A stretch of 64,000 bases of DNA, from positions 11,054,001 through 11,118,000 of the forward strand of contig OY754469.1 in assembly GCA_963575645.1 (NCBI GenBank), in the 5' to 3' direction. The stretch's first letter is position 1; each line of letters begins with the position of its first letter. A program made the translations under genes and the position numbers. The notes beneath the pieces are model-generated. The model was not told the DNA's origin. It saw only the letters and a list, made by a program, of their open reading frames with translations, and ran no database searches. This stretch comes from Xanthostigma xanthostigma (Eukaryota > Arthropoda > Insecta > Raphidioptera > Raphidiidae). Of this stretch, positions 23,149 to 35,668 are shown one piece after another.

Positions 23149-23704
23149 CAAAATGGCGTCGTGGTAGTATAAAAAACAGAAACAAATTTTTATTTAGGTG
23201 AAAAACGGTATGCACTGTAGCAGTCCTGGTGTACCATCTGGAACAAAAAAAATTTTATCTTTATTTACAATCGTTTTTCCATAGAAGTACACACGATTTT
23301 TATGATTGAAAAATTATGACGTTTGCAGTTAACAATTTAAGCTCGAGTTGTAGCTAAAAAATGAAAGAAAAAAATTTTAACTCATACAAATTTGTGAATT
23401 TTCAAACAAAATTTAAAATCCTCGGTACCTCTATGGAAAAACGATTTTAAATAAAGAAAAAAAAAATTTTTTTGTTCCAGATCGTACACCAGGACTGCTA
23501 CAGTGTACACCGTTTTTCACCTAAAAAAATTTGTTTTGTGTTTTTTTATATTACCACGACGCCATTTTGTTATATGTAGGTATATAAATAACAAATATTT
23601 TTGAGAACTTCAATATATATGCGTAAAAAAGCCCTAAATTTTTTTTTTGATCCGCCACCTAGAGCTCGTAAAAAAATTCACAAAAAAGCTACACCTGGGT
23701 AGTG
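23004..23704. mobile_element. Fold-back element with TA target duplication, about 0.7 kb
   Basis: Ends CACTACTCAGGCG and (reverse complement of the right) CACTACCCAGGTG are flanked by TA at 23002-23003 and 23705-23706. Arms of roughly 280 bases match over GGTGGCGGATCAAAAAAAA, ACCAGGACTGCTACAG and CGTTTTTCCATAG. A long (AT)n run at about 23119-23147 sits in the left arm only. A TA duplication fits the Tc1/mariner group, but no transposase is present. Confidence 0.85.
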
Positions 23705-24918
23705 TAACCCCTTAAAACAGACTTATTTCAAAAGAAAACATTAAGTCATATATATAATAATATTACGTAATACAAAATGCGATAAAAGCAGGGATATTCT
23801 AATATCTTTACTTTGTACTTCTTGAACAAAAATAGGTTTTTAGTGTGATCAGTTCAATGTTTCATAAGTTTTTACATTAGTAAAAAGCTTTTAACGCTTT
23901 GTAACGGTAAAAAATCAATATTTAAACTATATATTTATACTATACTATACCATATGAATTACGACAAACACCTCGTGAGTTAATTACCTTAAGTTTAACC
24001 GAACTATATTCAAATTCAAACATAGCACAATTAAATTTTATCAACACTGATACTTTTTTGTAGTTTTTGATACAGTTTTCTCATAATTTCTTAATCTGAA
24101 CTGGCAAGCTGCATTTTGCAGTTCAAAAGGAACGTGGAAAGCCATCCTTACTAAGGCATACGTCACAAAATCACACAGTATAATATATTTTATGTCATTG
24201 TTATAGCTTTTCTACTATATATGATGCAGAATCATTACCTATATTATCATAAAACGTTGAAGCTACAAAAGTTATTCTTTTTACGAAATTAAAAACAAAC
24301 CGTTTAACTATTCGTAGCTAGAAAAATTTTAAAGTGCTTAAAACATTATTACAATCACTAAGTTATCAACTCTAACGTACCTACTAATTTAATTATCGTG
24401 ATTAAATTATTCAGCGTCTATAATCTACGTTTTCTCTCTCTTTCTCAGTCTCTCTCATTAAAATTTAGAACATAGAATAACGGTAATGAATCATCGCGAT
24501 ACCTGCTTTAATTATACTTATTATATTCATGGATTCGTTACTACCTACTTAAAAAAATCATTTCCTATTGTATCATTGTATGAAGTAAATATAGACTCAT
24601 ATTTTTCCTAAGCTATTATTATCGGAAAACAATTTAACAGAACTGTTATTGCAGGAAAACGCTATAAAATAAATTATGAGTCGTACACCAGGTGTTAAAA
24701 TTGCACTTGTGGTTGCTAGATTCTTGCAAAAATGAAAGATATTATAGAATACTTCCGACTGCTAAAATAGCACGTTATAACTCAAGTAGTTTCGAATTTA
24801 GGATGCTTTGAAATATAAATGTTATAGGTACTAATTAAGGTTGTGTAGAGTCGAGTATAAAATATCGTAATGAAACCAACATTCCAAAATCGTTTAAAAA
24901 TAATTAATTATTAATATA
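23705..24918. other. AT-rich intergenic sequence
   Basis: No supported feature. Confidence 0.5.
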
Positions 24919-25684
24919 CAGTGTGTCCCCGGATTGAATTCACAATAGGTGAGATTGACCAAAAATTTTCGAATTAGAATTTCATACTTTGGGATTCCGC
25001 CCTGCTTGGTCTGAAACTTATTTTTAGTTTACTTTCGATTTTTTTAAATCAAGTAGGCCTTTACAGTTGAGCAAAACCTCTTTTCGGTTCAAGTAAAGTA
25101 CATTTTCCGTTCATAGTACGCAAAAGTGTCACTAATAAAAGTTGTTCACAATGAAAAATTATGGCGTTATGCAAATTTTCAGAATGATCGGCCTACTTTG
25201 ATAAAATCCGCTTTTGTTTTGTTTTGTTTGAAAAACAATCGCGTGGAGGAAACCCAACAGAGTAATTGGAGTTTAATTTATTTTTTTGATAAACTGTAAA
25301 AATTTGAATGTCAATTTGAACATTTCTAATCACCGTGTTTTCTCATCCAAAATTTATCATGTAATCGTTAATAATACTTAAATATTTTTCTACTTCTATT
25401 ACCAAAGTAGGCCGATAATTCTGAAAATTTGCATAACGCCATAATTTTTCACTGTGAACAACTTTTCTTAGTGGCACTTTTGCGTACTATGAACGGAAAA
25501 GGTACTTTACCTGAAACGAATAGAGATTTTGCTCAACTGTAAAGGCCTACTTGATTTAAAAAAATCGAAAGTAAACTAAAAATAAGTTTCAGACCAAGCA
25601 GGGCGGAATCCCAAAGTATGAAATTCCAATTCGAAAATTTTTGGTCAATCTCACCTATTGTGAACTCAATCCGGGGACACACTG
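24919..25684. mobile_element. Fold-back MITE ending CAGTGTGTCCCCGG, TA target duplication
   Basis: CAGTGTGTCCCCGGATTGA begins both ends. TA dinucleotides flank it at 24917-24918 and 25685-25686. Arms (about 24919-25205 and 25405-25684) match over nearly their whole length, for example GCATAACGCCATAATTTTTC. Terminal sequence and TA target fit non-autonomous Tc1/mariner elements. Confidence 0.9.
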
Positions 25685-25686
25685 TA

Positions 25687-28190
25687 TATAAAATATAAGT
25701 ACTGTGCGATCGGCGAAAGAAGACCGGTGGGGAAAGGGCAAGAAATCGCTGATGTGTTCCCAAATTATTGGAATTCATAGGCGGCGCATAGCAAGGCATG
25801 CAAACAATGTATAGCTTTAAATTTTAAGGCATTATTTTGAGCCTCTTACTCGCACATTTTAATTACATTCGCTGTGACCGCCCTAGCGCCACTTCTAACT
25901 GTTTTTACCTTTTTACTTTCCATTTTGATGATATTCAGACAACACCCCTCAACTTAGTCCGTGAACGCACACCTATGTACTCTCTGGTGTATGATTTTTT
26001 TGTACTGTTAGCAAGTGTCGCTGTATAGTCGTACGGCTATAGCAATAGTACAATTATAGCGATAACACAATTGTTAAACGTTTGGTCGACTGGACTCCCT
26101 TATTGCATAGAAGCGGTTCCAGGATCATTACCTTTTACTAATATAAAATACATGTGCGCTCTTCTGCAATAAGGTCATAGGACTACATTCCATTGACCGG
26201 TCTTCTTTTAAAAATCCAACAGTAGAATTTGCCAGAAATCCCCGATTATACTTAGACAATATTGTAGCGTGCTGATCTGTGAAGCAAACTCTCTTGGGTT
26301 CAGATCCCACCCCTGCTCATAGATGTTTTGTGATGTCGTTTAATTTAATTTGATGTAATTGGACACGAATGGCCTTAGTTGTCGCGCGTCTAAAATTTAC
26401 AATAAATTACATAGAATATATAGTTTTATATAGATAAAAAAAACATGCACAAATGAGCGTATATTTTCAAAACCGACTATTCATTTGGCACCAAAATAAA
26501 CAATTTTTTAGATTAAACATAACATGTAATGGTCGGTTTGAGTGGCTACTTTTATATCGGAGATGAATAAAAAATATGCACACCGAAAAGTAGTCAGGTG
26601 AAATAAAAATCGAGACCCTTTCACCACACCGGTATACCTTTTATACAATTGTTTGCAGATAACCATTATTTACATTTAATTATTTGTGCTCTCTACTACT
26701 GCGGATAGCTGCCAGAATCCAGTGGTCATTAAAATGTGCAAATATTGATATCTATCCTGTAAAGAACTGTGTGCTTGTGACATTTCCCCGCCACTGACAT
26801 CAGATATAAATTAGTTACATAACTCATTTTTGATATTACTGATTCCAAAAGGTCTCATCTATGCAGCAGTGTGGCTCTGTCCTTAGAACTAGCGTGTTGT
26901 GATTTAGTAGAAGATTAATTATTTTCTCGTGTTTTTTTTTTGTGTTACCTTTGCGGTTATATAAACACTCAGTTAATGATACAGTGTGTGATTTTTTGTT
27001 TTCTTTACTCATATTTTCTTTTTATATTATCTTGGGACTATCGCACACATGCTACTTTTTGTATCGAAAACGCGCGATTTAGCAGCTGCATCGCGATTTA
27101 ACGAATACACTCGGCTTCTTGAAATTTTTATGTTTGATCGCGCGACATGACAACAGCATACGTTTGATCGCGAGTTCGTAACACATCAGTTGCGCATTTC
27201 GTATTTCAGCTACTGTTGATCTACAAGCAACTAAATCGAAATATCGTGATACAAAATGTAATAGGCCATTAAAATATAAAGTAGCTGGAACAAAACCGCG
27301 TACAAGTTTATCGTTTTTCTGGTCGTTTTGGTGCCGCCGATTTGGTTTGTAGCGAAACAGACACAACTCTCGCTGTGAACAATTTAGTTAAGGTAATGAA
27401 TACTCCGTTCATGTATAAATAATAACTACACAGCGCTGCAACGCTCTACATCTGCCGGCAATAAATCTTGTTCTTCTGAACGCGCCCCAAGAAGGTGTGC
27501 ACTTTACAAAAAGCATGGATCGCACTTAACAATGTATTGCTTTTGCGGTAAGAAAAAAAACTTTGCTATCATCTAAAACGGTGTTTGTCATTTTTTTCGT
27601 GTTTTTGAAGTGAAACTTTTTTAGGCACGTTAGGATGGAAAATAACCTGAATCAGACGAAAAGTGAAACGCTTGATTTAAACCGGCAGTTGAAAGGAAAA
27701 TGTAGGAGAATGCGTAGCATTTTCTCTAGCCGCGGTTTTCACATAACCCTTTTCTAATCCTGAAATAGCAAAATCGTCAACAAATGATAGGACCTAAGAA
27801 GTTCCACTTCTAACGCACGAGTTATCAACAAAATTCAAGTATTTTTGTGACTAAAAATATGAATCTATATAAACATCATTAATAAATATTAATGTAATTA
27901 TATGACTATAGGGTAATAGGCATGGTGACAGATTTTGAAATCCCGTTCTATGATGTAGGTACACGTCTACTATTTCCGAAAAAAAACATTATTTCAACAA
28001 TAAATTAAATTTTAACCCAAATTGTTGCATTTTTATCTTTCTATTTTGACTTACGCGCGAAAACGCTGGTAAATGTCATGGCGTTGTTTCTGACGTCACG
28101 AATGCATGCGCATTGCCTCGTGCCTATGTTCAACAAAGAAAGTCAACAAATATTTTGTGTGTTGAAAATGAATTCCAACGGTTATTATAG
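25687..28190. other. Intergenic, with a tRNA-like patch
   Basis: At about 26258-26312 a GGTTCAGATCC B-box-like motif follows a tRNA-like stretch ending CCCACCCCTGC; a SINE-like origin is possible. The minus frame 27079-27366 (95 codons) has no recognised motif. About 28085-28130 is slightly richer in CpG, just before the THAP pseudogene. Confidence 0.4.
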
Positions 28191-29331
28191 TGTTGTGCGG
28201 TCCCTCTGTGCAAAAACACAACAATAACAACACCTACAAATTGTTTGTTTACGTTCCAAACAAGAAAAAAAGTGAGAAATACGTGGCTAAAGCTCGCGCA
28301 GCGAGACCCAAAAGATGTAGCTACGAGTTCGAATATATTGTGTGAAGACCACGTCACCACTTTGATGTAAGTAATTAGTAATTACTATAGATTCATAGAA
28401 TAGATATGTAACTCAAAATCTTTGTTTCATATTAAATAATTAAAGTAATGGATAAGAAATTTACTGAGGTTATGTTTGTTTTGGACTTAGTTGTCATTCT
28501 TGTTATGTATCAATTTTTATAGACTTATTATTCTCCTTTCAGCTGCCTAATGATATGGAAAACTATAATATGAAGTATCATTTGATGGGGTCGGTATCAC
28601 AAGTGCGTATGAACCAACTGTGTATTCTCAAAAAAATTGCATGCCAACAACACGAATACCTGACCATACATAGAAGCGAAAAACGATGGCTCTTGAATTA
28701 TGTGAAAAGCAATTAGAAGAAAGTAGTATGGTTACAGAATGTATCGATTTTGAAGAAGTTGCTTCCGGAAGTTCAGGTATTACATGTTTTTCTAAGATTT
28801 ATGTATGTAATTTCATGCCAGGATTTAATGCAATAAGAGAGTTTAAAATGTTATTATGTAATTAACAAAATAATGACAGAAGTTGGTAATTTATTTTGGA
28901 CGTTTGTTACTTTTCATAAAATCTATAAGTGATGCGATTCGAACCATATTTTTACTCGAGTGAATTTGTCTCAGTACCTAATCGAGAAAAATTAAATTTT
29001 ACTGCAGAAAATACAATATGTTTTTTTCACTGCGAAACGTTAGGTACATTGATGTTTTCCGATGCATATCGAATAAGAACATTGACACATATATTTTTTA
29101 ATAAAGATTAACAAAGTAGAAAAATGAGGCATTTCTTTGAATTATATTATTATATGTTTAATTAGTTTATATTCTGTTTCTAGTTCTGCACAATCTTGAA
29201 GAAGCTCAGCAAGTAACGTAAAAAATATATATGACAAAAACATTCAGAAGTAAAGCTAAACAAACAGAAGTCAAATTGATAAAACAGATGACATCACCGT
29301 TGAGGAGAACAGTTAAAATATGTTATCGATT
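28191..29331 (+). pseudogene. THAP zinc-finger protein gene, decayed
   Basis: Exon 1 (28191-28366) encodes a THAP domain: CCAVPLC gives C-X4-C, NTWLKLAQRD holds the conserved Trp, and CEDH gives the C-X2-H pair about 43 residues later. The domain is a DNA-binding zinc finger in THAP proteins. Exon 2 (28543-28776) starts after a CAG acceptor in phase with exon 1 and reads LPNDMENYNMKYHLMG. Exon 3 starts after TAG at 29184. Damage seen: a TAG stands where the start should be, extra bases after CEDH move the frame before the donor, exon 2 changes frame around 28680, and exon 3 has an early TAA. A possible further exon is near 29600-29727. Whether it was a host gene or came from a THAP-bearing transposon cannot be told here. 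Confidence 0.65.
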
Positions 29332-29513
29332 GAAAAAAATTATATTGTATTTTTTTATTTTTGAATAAATATAGGTAGAATAGATGTTCAACTATTAGAA
29401 AGTACCCCCCCCCCAAACTTCCTTAATACCTATATGATCAATTGAAAAAAAATCCTATTATATTTTTTTCCTTTTTAAATAAATATAGAATAGATGTTCT
29501 AGTAGAAAGTACC
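29329..29513. repeat. Imperfect tandem duplication, about 75 bp
   Basis: Both units run from TTGAAAAAAA through AATAAATATAG and AATAGATGTTC to AGAAAGTACC. The first is followed by a poly(C) run at about 29406-29415. Confidence 0.7.
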
Positions 29514-32250
29514 ACTTTCTTATAAAGAACAATCAGAATACGATACTTTTAATATACTGCCTCTGTAACTCGCGCAGAATTATCACTATCGACAATTGAC
29601 AAATCTTTTCAAATGGAATCTGCTTCTGACTGCAGCGAGATGGTAGAAGCTGGTAAAAAACCAGGATTTAAAAATTTTAGAATGTACGTTAAAGAAAATC
29701 AAAGAATCCACGTTCTGGCATACCTATAAAGTGTTATTACTTAATTAATTGGATTCAAGAGCAGACAAATATCCTCTCTAACCTTATTTTAATCTGTCTA
29801 AAAAAATTTAATTAAATATTTCTTTCCGTGAACTTGCTTTTGCGAGATCTTGGCCGGCGCACTCCGTGCGCTATGATTGACTGAATTATTATACAAATTT
29901 AATACAAAAATTGACAACTGATGATTTATTAGTTTAAAATAAACAATTAGATATTGTATTTATGGGTGTATTTTTTTAAAAGTAGGTACCTACTTTGACT
30001 TTGTAGTAAAAACTGTGTGACTTTCTTTAGCTGCGAGTTAACTAACCTCAAAAATAACAGCTATGACAAGTGTTATAAAGGGTTGTGTGAGTTAAATTAT
30101 ACCTCGCACTAAATATTAATAACAATGTAATTACAATGAAGTTTTTACATTTCTAAATTCAGATGAACAAAAATCTTTATTTGATGGAAGAAACTCTCCA
30201 ACATCAACAAATCAATTCTGGGCAAATTAGAACTATTCGCCTTAATAAAACCTTGTTCCATTATATTTATCACACGAAGACGAATAAAATAAACAACAAA
30301 TCAACTAATATATCGCAGAAGTGAATGATATTATTAAAAATTCAAGCGACACACGTTGATTTATTACTTCAAGTGTATACAAATGAATTATATTCTTTTT
30401 GATTCTAGCATTCGTGACGTAATTCACTCTGATTGGTGTTTCAGTCAACATGGCCGATTGTAGTATTTTATACTTTTATTTTATTAAAAATCTTATTAAT
30501 CTTAATGTTTATGTTAAAACTGAGTCATTTTTTAGAATCTTCTCAACATATATTTTTCTCTAAGACCATTTATTCTTTGATTCTTTTATACTGTCCTCAC
30601 GCCTATTTTATAATGTCACAATATAATATAGAAATTGTCAAATGCAGTGAACTGTTATAATTCAGCTGAACTATCTTTAAATGCATAATCTGCATAACGA
30701 CATTCCACAACTAAATTAATTTAATAATCCAAACTTTTGCTTTTAATAACTTCAGTAGTTTCATATTAAATTGTCGTTGCATAACTTTGCATTGAGAATA
30801 ATCTTTACACTCGACATTATCAATTATTCAAAGCTTCGTTCTGATTAATTTTTATTATCTTGTTATTGCATTGTATCAATAAATTGCATAAATCGCCACA
30901 TCAACGCGATCTCGATTTCACACATACCCGTTGCGATTTGTCGGCGACAGTTTGTACAGACGTCTCGCAAAAATATTCTGTCGTATAAAGGAAACCGCAT
31001 CAAAGTCGGTTTATCCGTTGAAAAGTTCTGATTCTACTGATAAACAGAAATGCAGTATATTACAAACTTAAGATAGCATTGCTTTTGTTTGGGTCGGAGC
31101 TAATAAAAAGTGACATTTCCTACATGTGGAATTGAGGCACTCCATTTGACAATTTCTTAAAGAATTGTTATGATTTTGATACAGAAAAAACATTCATTTG
31201 TAACCGATATAAAGTTTCCAAATTTTTCGTTCAAAATAAGTTATATTATAGTACAAAATCTAATATTCCAACATGAAAAATGCAGTCGCTAAACGAACAT
31301 TCACAGATTTTATCAACTCCTGTCTGTCAGACACATGAATAGTATAAATCCAACGAAATACTGCTTTGCCATTGCAGCTGTGATGTCGGAACACTGAATT
31401 CAAAAAATGCATTCAACGTTGTGTGAAAAATTGTTCCGGTTTCGTAAACATAAATGTCATTAAATAACTGCAATCAAGCAAGCGCTTTTAATATTTACTC
31501 GCGTGAAAATCGATTTGGTTCACAGATTCGCTCGCGTGAATGCTTGATTTGACAGCAAACCCGGATAATGGAAGTTTATATATCTAGTGACGTAATAAAA
31601 TTACTCACGAGCGCCACGAGTGATAGTATCGTTACGTCCGAGACAAACAATATTGCTTCAAAATGCTGATGTTTTGAAACTTCAACGGCATATAAATGCA
31701 ATCACCGATGCGTGGAAGAATGTAAAATGGCGAAAACATAATTGACTTGACTACTGCAGTATAATGTACCAACTATGGTTCCGTCTCATATTATTACCTA
31801 ACATAGTACAAACTGTAAAATCCTTAGAGAAAATAGAATTTGAAGAGATTCTACTCGATATAGATTTTGTCATTACTGGAACTTCGGAAGACTATCTTTT
31901 TTTTAGTTTAGATCTGCAACTTCAAAGAGGTTCGGTCTCAAGAGCCACGGTTGGGGCTTCCATCTTCCGTTTTTTACAAGATGTTATAGCGATCTTTTTT
32001 TAACTTTTCACAGTGAAATACATATTTTTTGTTTATAAACTAAAATTTCAAAATACATAGTTCGTGCTTTTATGTTATAGAAAATTTTCTCTGTACCTAT
32101 CACAATATCATTTATTTATTTATTTTAAACCAATTATTGTGATTGTAACTTTTATGACAATGGTACTGTAATTTTTTATTACGTTTAGCTGAATAAAATT
32201 ATTATATAACTAATAAACAATGAGAAAGATTTAATTAAATACTTGCAATA
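29514..32250. other. Mostly unrecognised AT-rich sequence
   Basis: 29600-29727 may hold a last piece of the THAP pseudogene (frame reading MESASDCSEM, then FRMYVKENQRI). Open frames 30433-30660 and 31764-32003 have no family resemblance that I recognise; the former is hydrophobic, as AT-rich chance frames often are. Confidence 0.4.
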
Positions 32251-32736
32251 TTATATACAAAATCAATCCATATACAGTATATTATTTCACTAAATTAGTA
32301 AAAGCATAATAATATTAAACGATTAATTATTGTCATAATATTTTTGTAGAAGGCTTATATATAAGAAAAATTTAAATGTCACTGTCGGGTTTATTAGTTA
32401 CATCAGCATGTCCGGCTAATTAGAGAAAGTCAACACTCTTGTAGTGTTATTATTAAAATTATTAGCTCTCACAGGTAGTCGATTCTGCGGTGCATTGTGT
32501 TATATATAAGAGAAATCATGAATTAACTGTCGTGGGCACTGTAGAGTAATGTAACTCAGCCAACGCGAAATTGGTTGTTTCGGGTTCAAGTCCCGACAGT
32601 GATATTTAAATTTTTCTTATATATAAGCCTTCTAAAAAAATATTATGACGATAATCGTTTAATATTATTATGCTTTCACTAATTTAGTGAAATAATATAC
32701 TGCATATGGACTTCATCGGATTGATTTTGTATATAA
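32251..32736. mobile_element. Fold-back element containing a tRNA-like cloverleaf
   Basis: Arms 32251-32393 and about 32593-32736 are reverse complements with modest divergence, sharing ACAAAATCAATCC, AGGCTTATATATAAGAA and CACTGTCGGG. The unpaired centre is about 200 bases and includes most of the tRNA-like sequence at 32535-32603, whose 3' end forms part of the right arm. Confidence 0.88.
32535..32603 (+). tRNA. tRNA-like cloverleaf, probable non-functional or mobile tRNA derivative
   Basis: A 69-base sequence folds as acceptor GGCACTG/CAGTGAT (one mismatch and one G-T pair), D arm GAGT/ACTC with a six-base loop, anticodon arm GCCAA/TTGGT with loop CGCGAAA, four-base variable region, and a perfect T arm TCGGG-TTCAAGT-CCCGA. 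The anticodon position is CGA. Base 33 is G rather than U, the D loop lacks the GG pair, and a CGA (Ser) tRNA should have a long variable arm, so it is not a normal serine tRNA. Confidence 0.45.
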
Positions 32737-33317
32737 ATTATTATATTATTATTATTTAGACAATACGCTCATAGTTGCAAAATATACATAAATATAACTA
32801 TTTTTGGTATGAATTGATCACTTTTTACAAGCAAATTTTAGTACCAAACGTGTTAAATAACCATCTAAAATTTAATGTCTGAATCAGGCTGTAATGCTGC
32901 CATGACATGACAATATGTCGCCAGCCTACAAAATTCTACGTATGGATGAAAAAACGGAGCTCTCTCGACTCTATAAATACCTTGCCTTTATGGTGTAACA
33001 TGTAAGCACGTACCTGCATAACGTCTGTCAGTTATGTAATAGCGAAATCCTTCCAAGATTTACATTGTAAAGTTTAATGGCTCAAAATTCTAAGCAAGAA
33101 TGTTTTTAATTCGTTTAAGGTCGCCTACAGTCAGAGTTGGTTGGACAGTGTTTCGCACGAAAATTGATCAAACGGCGTCTGTCCATCTGCCACAGGCATT
33201 TTTCTCGGAAACTGTTTGACGTGGAGACTTAAAAATGTGCCTACCGAAATTTATAGATTTCTGTCATCTCTCGAAGAAACTTATGAACTCACGTTAACCT
33301 AACATAACAACTCAAAA
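32737..33317. other. Intergenic, no recognised gene
   Basis: No supported feature. Confidence 0.5.
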
Positions 33318-33584
33318 ATTCATATAGGGATAATAAATTGATCCACACAAGATAAAATTAAAATTTTAATAGCGACTGGTTTCGACCAAAAAGGTCATCA
33401 TCAGGCTTATAATACAAGAAGCTGGAAGATGGAAGATAAAACATTTTATAGTTATAAAGTTCTTAAGATCTGAATTATAAAAATCTTGTATTATAAGCCT
33501 GATGATGACCTTTTTGGTCGAAACTAGTCGCTATTAAAATTTTAATTTTATCTTGTGTGGATCAATTTATTATCCCTATATGAA
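33318..33584. mobile_element. Small fold-back element, about 0.27 kb
   Basis: Arms 33318-33420 and 33483-33584 are almost perfect reverse complements, sharing ATTCATATAGGGATAAT, GATCCACACAAG and CCAAAAAGGTCATCATCAGG. The loop is about 60 bases. Such a structure could form a long hairpin RNA if transcribed. Confidence 0.92.
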
Positions 33585-34155
33585 TATTACGCAAGTACTA
33601 AGAAGTGTCCTGTTCAATATGAACTCAAAAATTAATTAAAAAGTTTCAACCGTAACACATCAATGTTGTCTATGTTTTATAACACACTTTGTATTGTAGT
33701 CACCGTTCATTGTAGATGCAATAATTACACTTCCTGAAAATGCAATTTACTTTACTGCGTCATGTGATTTTAATTGCATTTTTAAGGGTTATCACGAACG
33801 GACTGTTTTAACAACACAACATTTACTATAATTATATCTAACTTAAAACGTGAGAAGTTAATTTATTATACTTTTTCCATAAATCAGAAATAAAAAACTT
33901 GTTAAAAAAACAAATTAATAACTTCAAAACAAGCCTCTTCCAAGGATAGTCCACATTCTAAATGATAAAGAACATATTTTTCATGACCCCTTACAACTTT
34001 TCACAACTGTTTCCCTATCGGGCACTCACGACAGACGCCATTGGAAATATGGATCCAATGTGGGTGTAGCTTTAGTAAAAAAAGACGGGTTGCACTCCGG
34101 GAGTGCCGGCAGAAGTGAAAACTTGAATATTAACGTCTTACGAATTTTCGATCAA
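33585..34155. other. Intergenic, no recognised gene
   Basis: The sequence just before the minisatellite (TTGCACTCCGGGAGTGCCGG, 34089-34108) contains a short palindrome and looks like part of the same dispersed repeat that carries the minisatellite. Confidence 0.45.
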
Positions 34156-34419
34156 AATGGTTTGTATCATAGATTGCATTTTTATGTACGATATTTCAAC
34201 GCTAGATGTCTAACGTTGTATAATGGTTTGTATCATAGATTGCATTTTTATGTACGATATTTCAACGCTAGATGTCTAAAGTTGTATAATGGTTTGTATC
34301 ATAGATTGCATTTTTATGTACGATATTTTAACGCTAGATGTCTAACGTTGTATAATGGTTTGTATCATAGATTGCATTTTTATGTACGATATTTCAACGC
34401 TAGATGTCTAACGTTGTAT
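34156..34419 (+). repeat. 66 bp minisatellite, four copies
   Basis: Units start at 34156, 34222, 34288 and 34354 with AATGGTTTGTATCATAGATT and differ at only one or two positions. Because 66 is a multiple of three and the unit has no stop in this frame, the frame 34060-34479 (139 codons) stays open and gives a 22-residue protein repeat (NGLYHRLHFYVRYFNARCL.LY). I see no independent sign that the protein is made. Confidence 0.97.
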
Positions 34420-35087
34420 AAAAAGTATCTGGCAATTACTATCACTTGGAGAGTCTCACCTAATTCTTACTTTTCCTGACGCGAGTTTAACATTTTTTAC
34501 CCATTACAAAAAAAGTTTACAACGCCGCTAAAGAAGTTTTCACTTCAAAAATTTAAATTAATGTTATCGTGAAAAGACAGAATCAATCGGCTCTAGCTTA
34601 GAATCGCGCGTGCAAAACAAAGCGCATTACTCATTTTAACTCTCGAGTGCAATAGCTGAGGTATTGTAGGTATGTGCAATGTGCATACCGCAGACTCAAT
34701 TACATAACAGTTCGGGTCACTAGCTCTGCAGACTGCATTACGCGGATCTGCTATAACGATCGTGCTTTTCAATTCTTGCTAAGACGTCGTACTTTCAAGC
34801 ACTAGACACTTGAAACTTGACTAAAGCCGTTACGGTGGACTTTAATTGCTATCACTTTAATTGTCGTATACCTACATAAATCCACGGTAATCTTAGTTTC
34901 CCATTTGTAGATGTAGAAAATTAAGATTTGTTAATTTATTTTCTCAGTTTTAGTCGACAATATATTGCGTCTTAGTTCCGTCTAAAGCTCTTTTATTGTT
35001 TTATATTTTCACAAATTTCATTTTTTTTTTATTTTGTACTTTGTGATTGTTTAATTTTGGATACCGGAATATGAAATACCTACCAGT
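34420..35087. other. Intergenic, no recognised gene
   Basis: No supported feature. Confidence 0.5.
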
Positions 35088-35668
35088 TAGGGTAGGACGG
35101 GGGAATGGCGTTCACTTAAGGAAAACACAGTGTATTTTTAAAATTAATTATTATAAATCAAAATTAAGAAGAGTAACAAAGTCTTTAATTATCGAGTAAT
35201 CAACAATTTAACAACAAAAGCATATATCTTTCACCTACTAGTAGTAGGAAAACATTATTAAAAAAACATGTTTGAGCGGCATTGCCTCTGACTTTGGGTA
35301 ATGCCGCTCAGGGTCTCATAAAGAAGTGTACCCAATCCAATCCGGCTGTTTTGCTGCTTTTATCAAAATTGTTTTTGATATTGTTGCGCTCAGCAAATTT
35401 ATAAACAGGTTTACGCAAATCTGCAACACTGAGTCCATAGTATAGCGAGCCCAGCAACTTAACTTGTTCAGCACCTAATTAAAAATTAGATCAGCGCTGC
35501 CGCAAACGAAGAAACGCTCTTCACGGTCACATGACGCGAGCTGACTGTCCTCTTGCATCGCTGTCTATTATAGCCCCCCTCCCCTCGCGCTTCACGCGAC
35601 GTGACGTGTTGCTACGTTCCTTTTTGATAGAGTTACAGAGGTGAGCGCCATTCCCCCTCCCTCCCCTA
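35088..35668 (+). mobile_element. TAGGG-ended MITE, copy 2
   Basis: It matches 13808-14405 along its whole length in the same orientation, with scattered substitutions and one 17-18 base deletion near the right end. It starts TAGGGTAGGACGGGGGAATG and ends in the inverted form. Target duplication is not clear for this copy. Confidence 0.9.

Noticed and set aside
30433..30660. Hydrophobic 75-codon frame that might be a membrane peptide or signal exon
   Set aside because: AT-rich chance frames are often hydrophobic, and nothing links it by phase or splice sites to the beat exons.
32535..32603. Functional serine tRNA (anticodon CGA)
   Set aside because: Base 33 is not U, the D loop lacks GG, the variable arm is too short for serine, and the sequence lies in a mobile element.
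34060..34479. Repeat protein gene over the minisatellite
   Set aside because: The open frame follows from the 66 bp unit; there is no supporting promoter, splice or family evidence.
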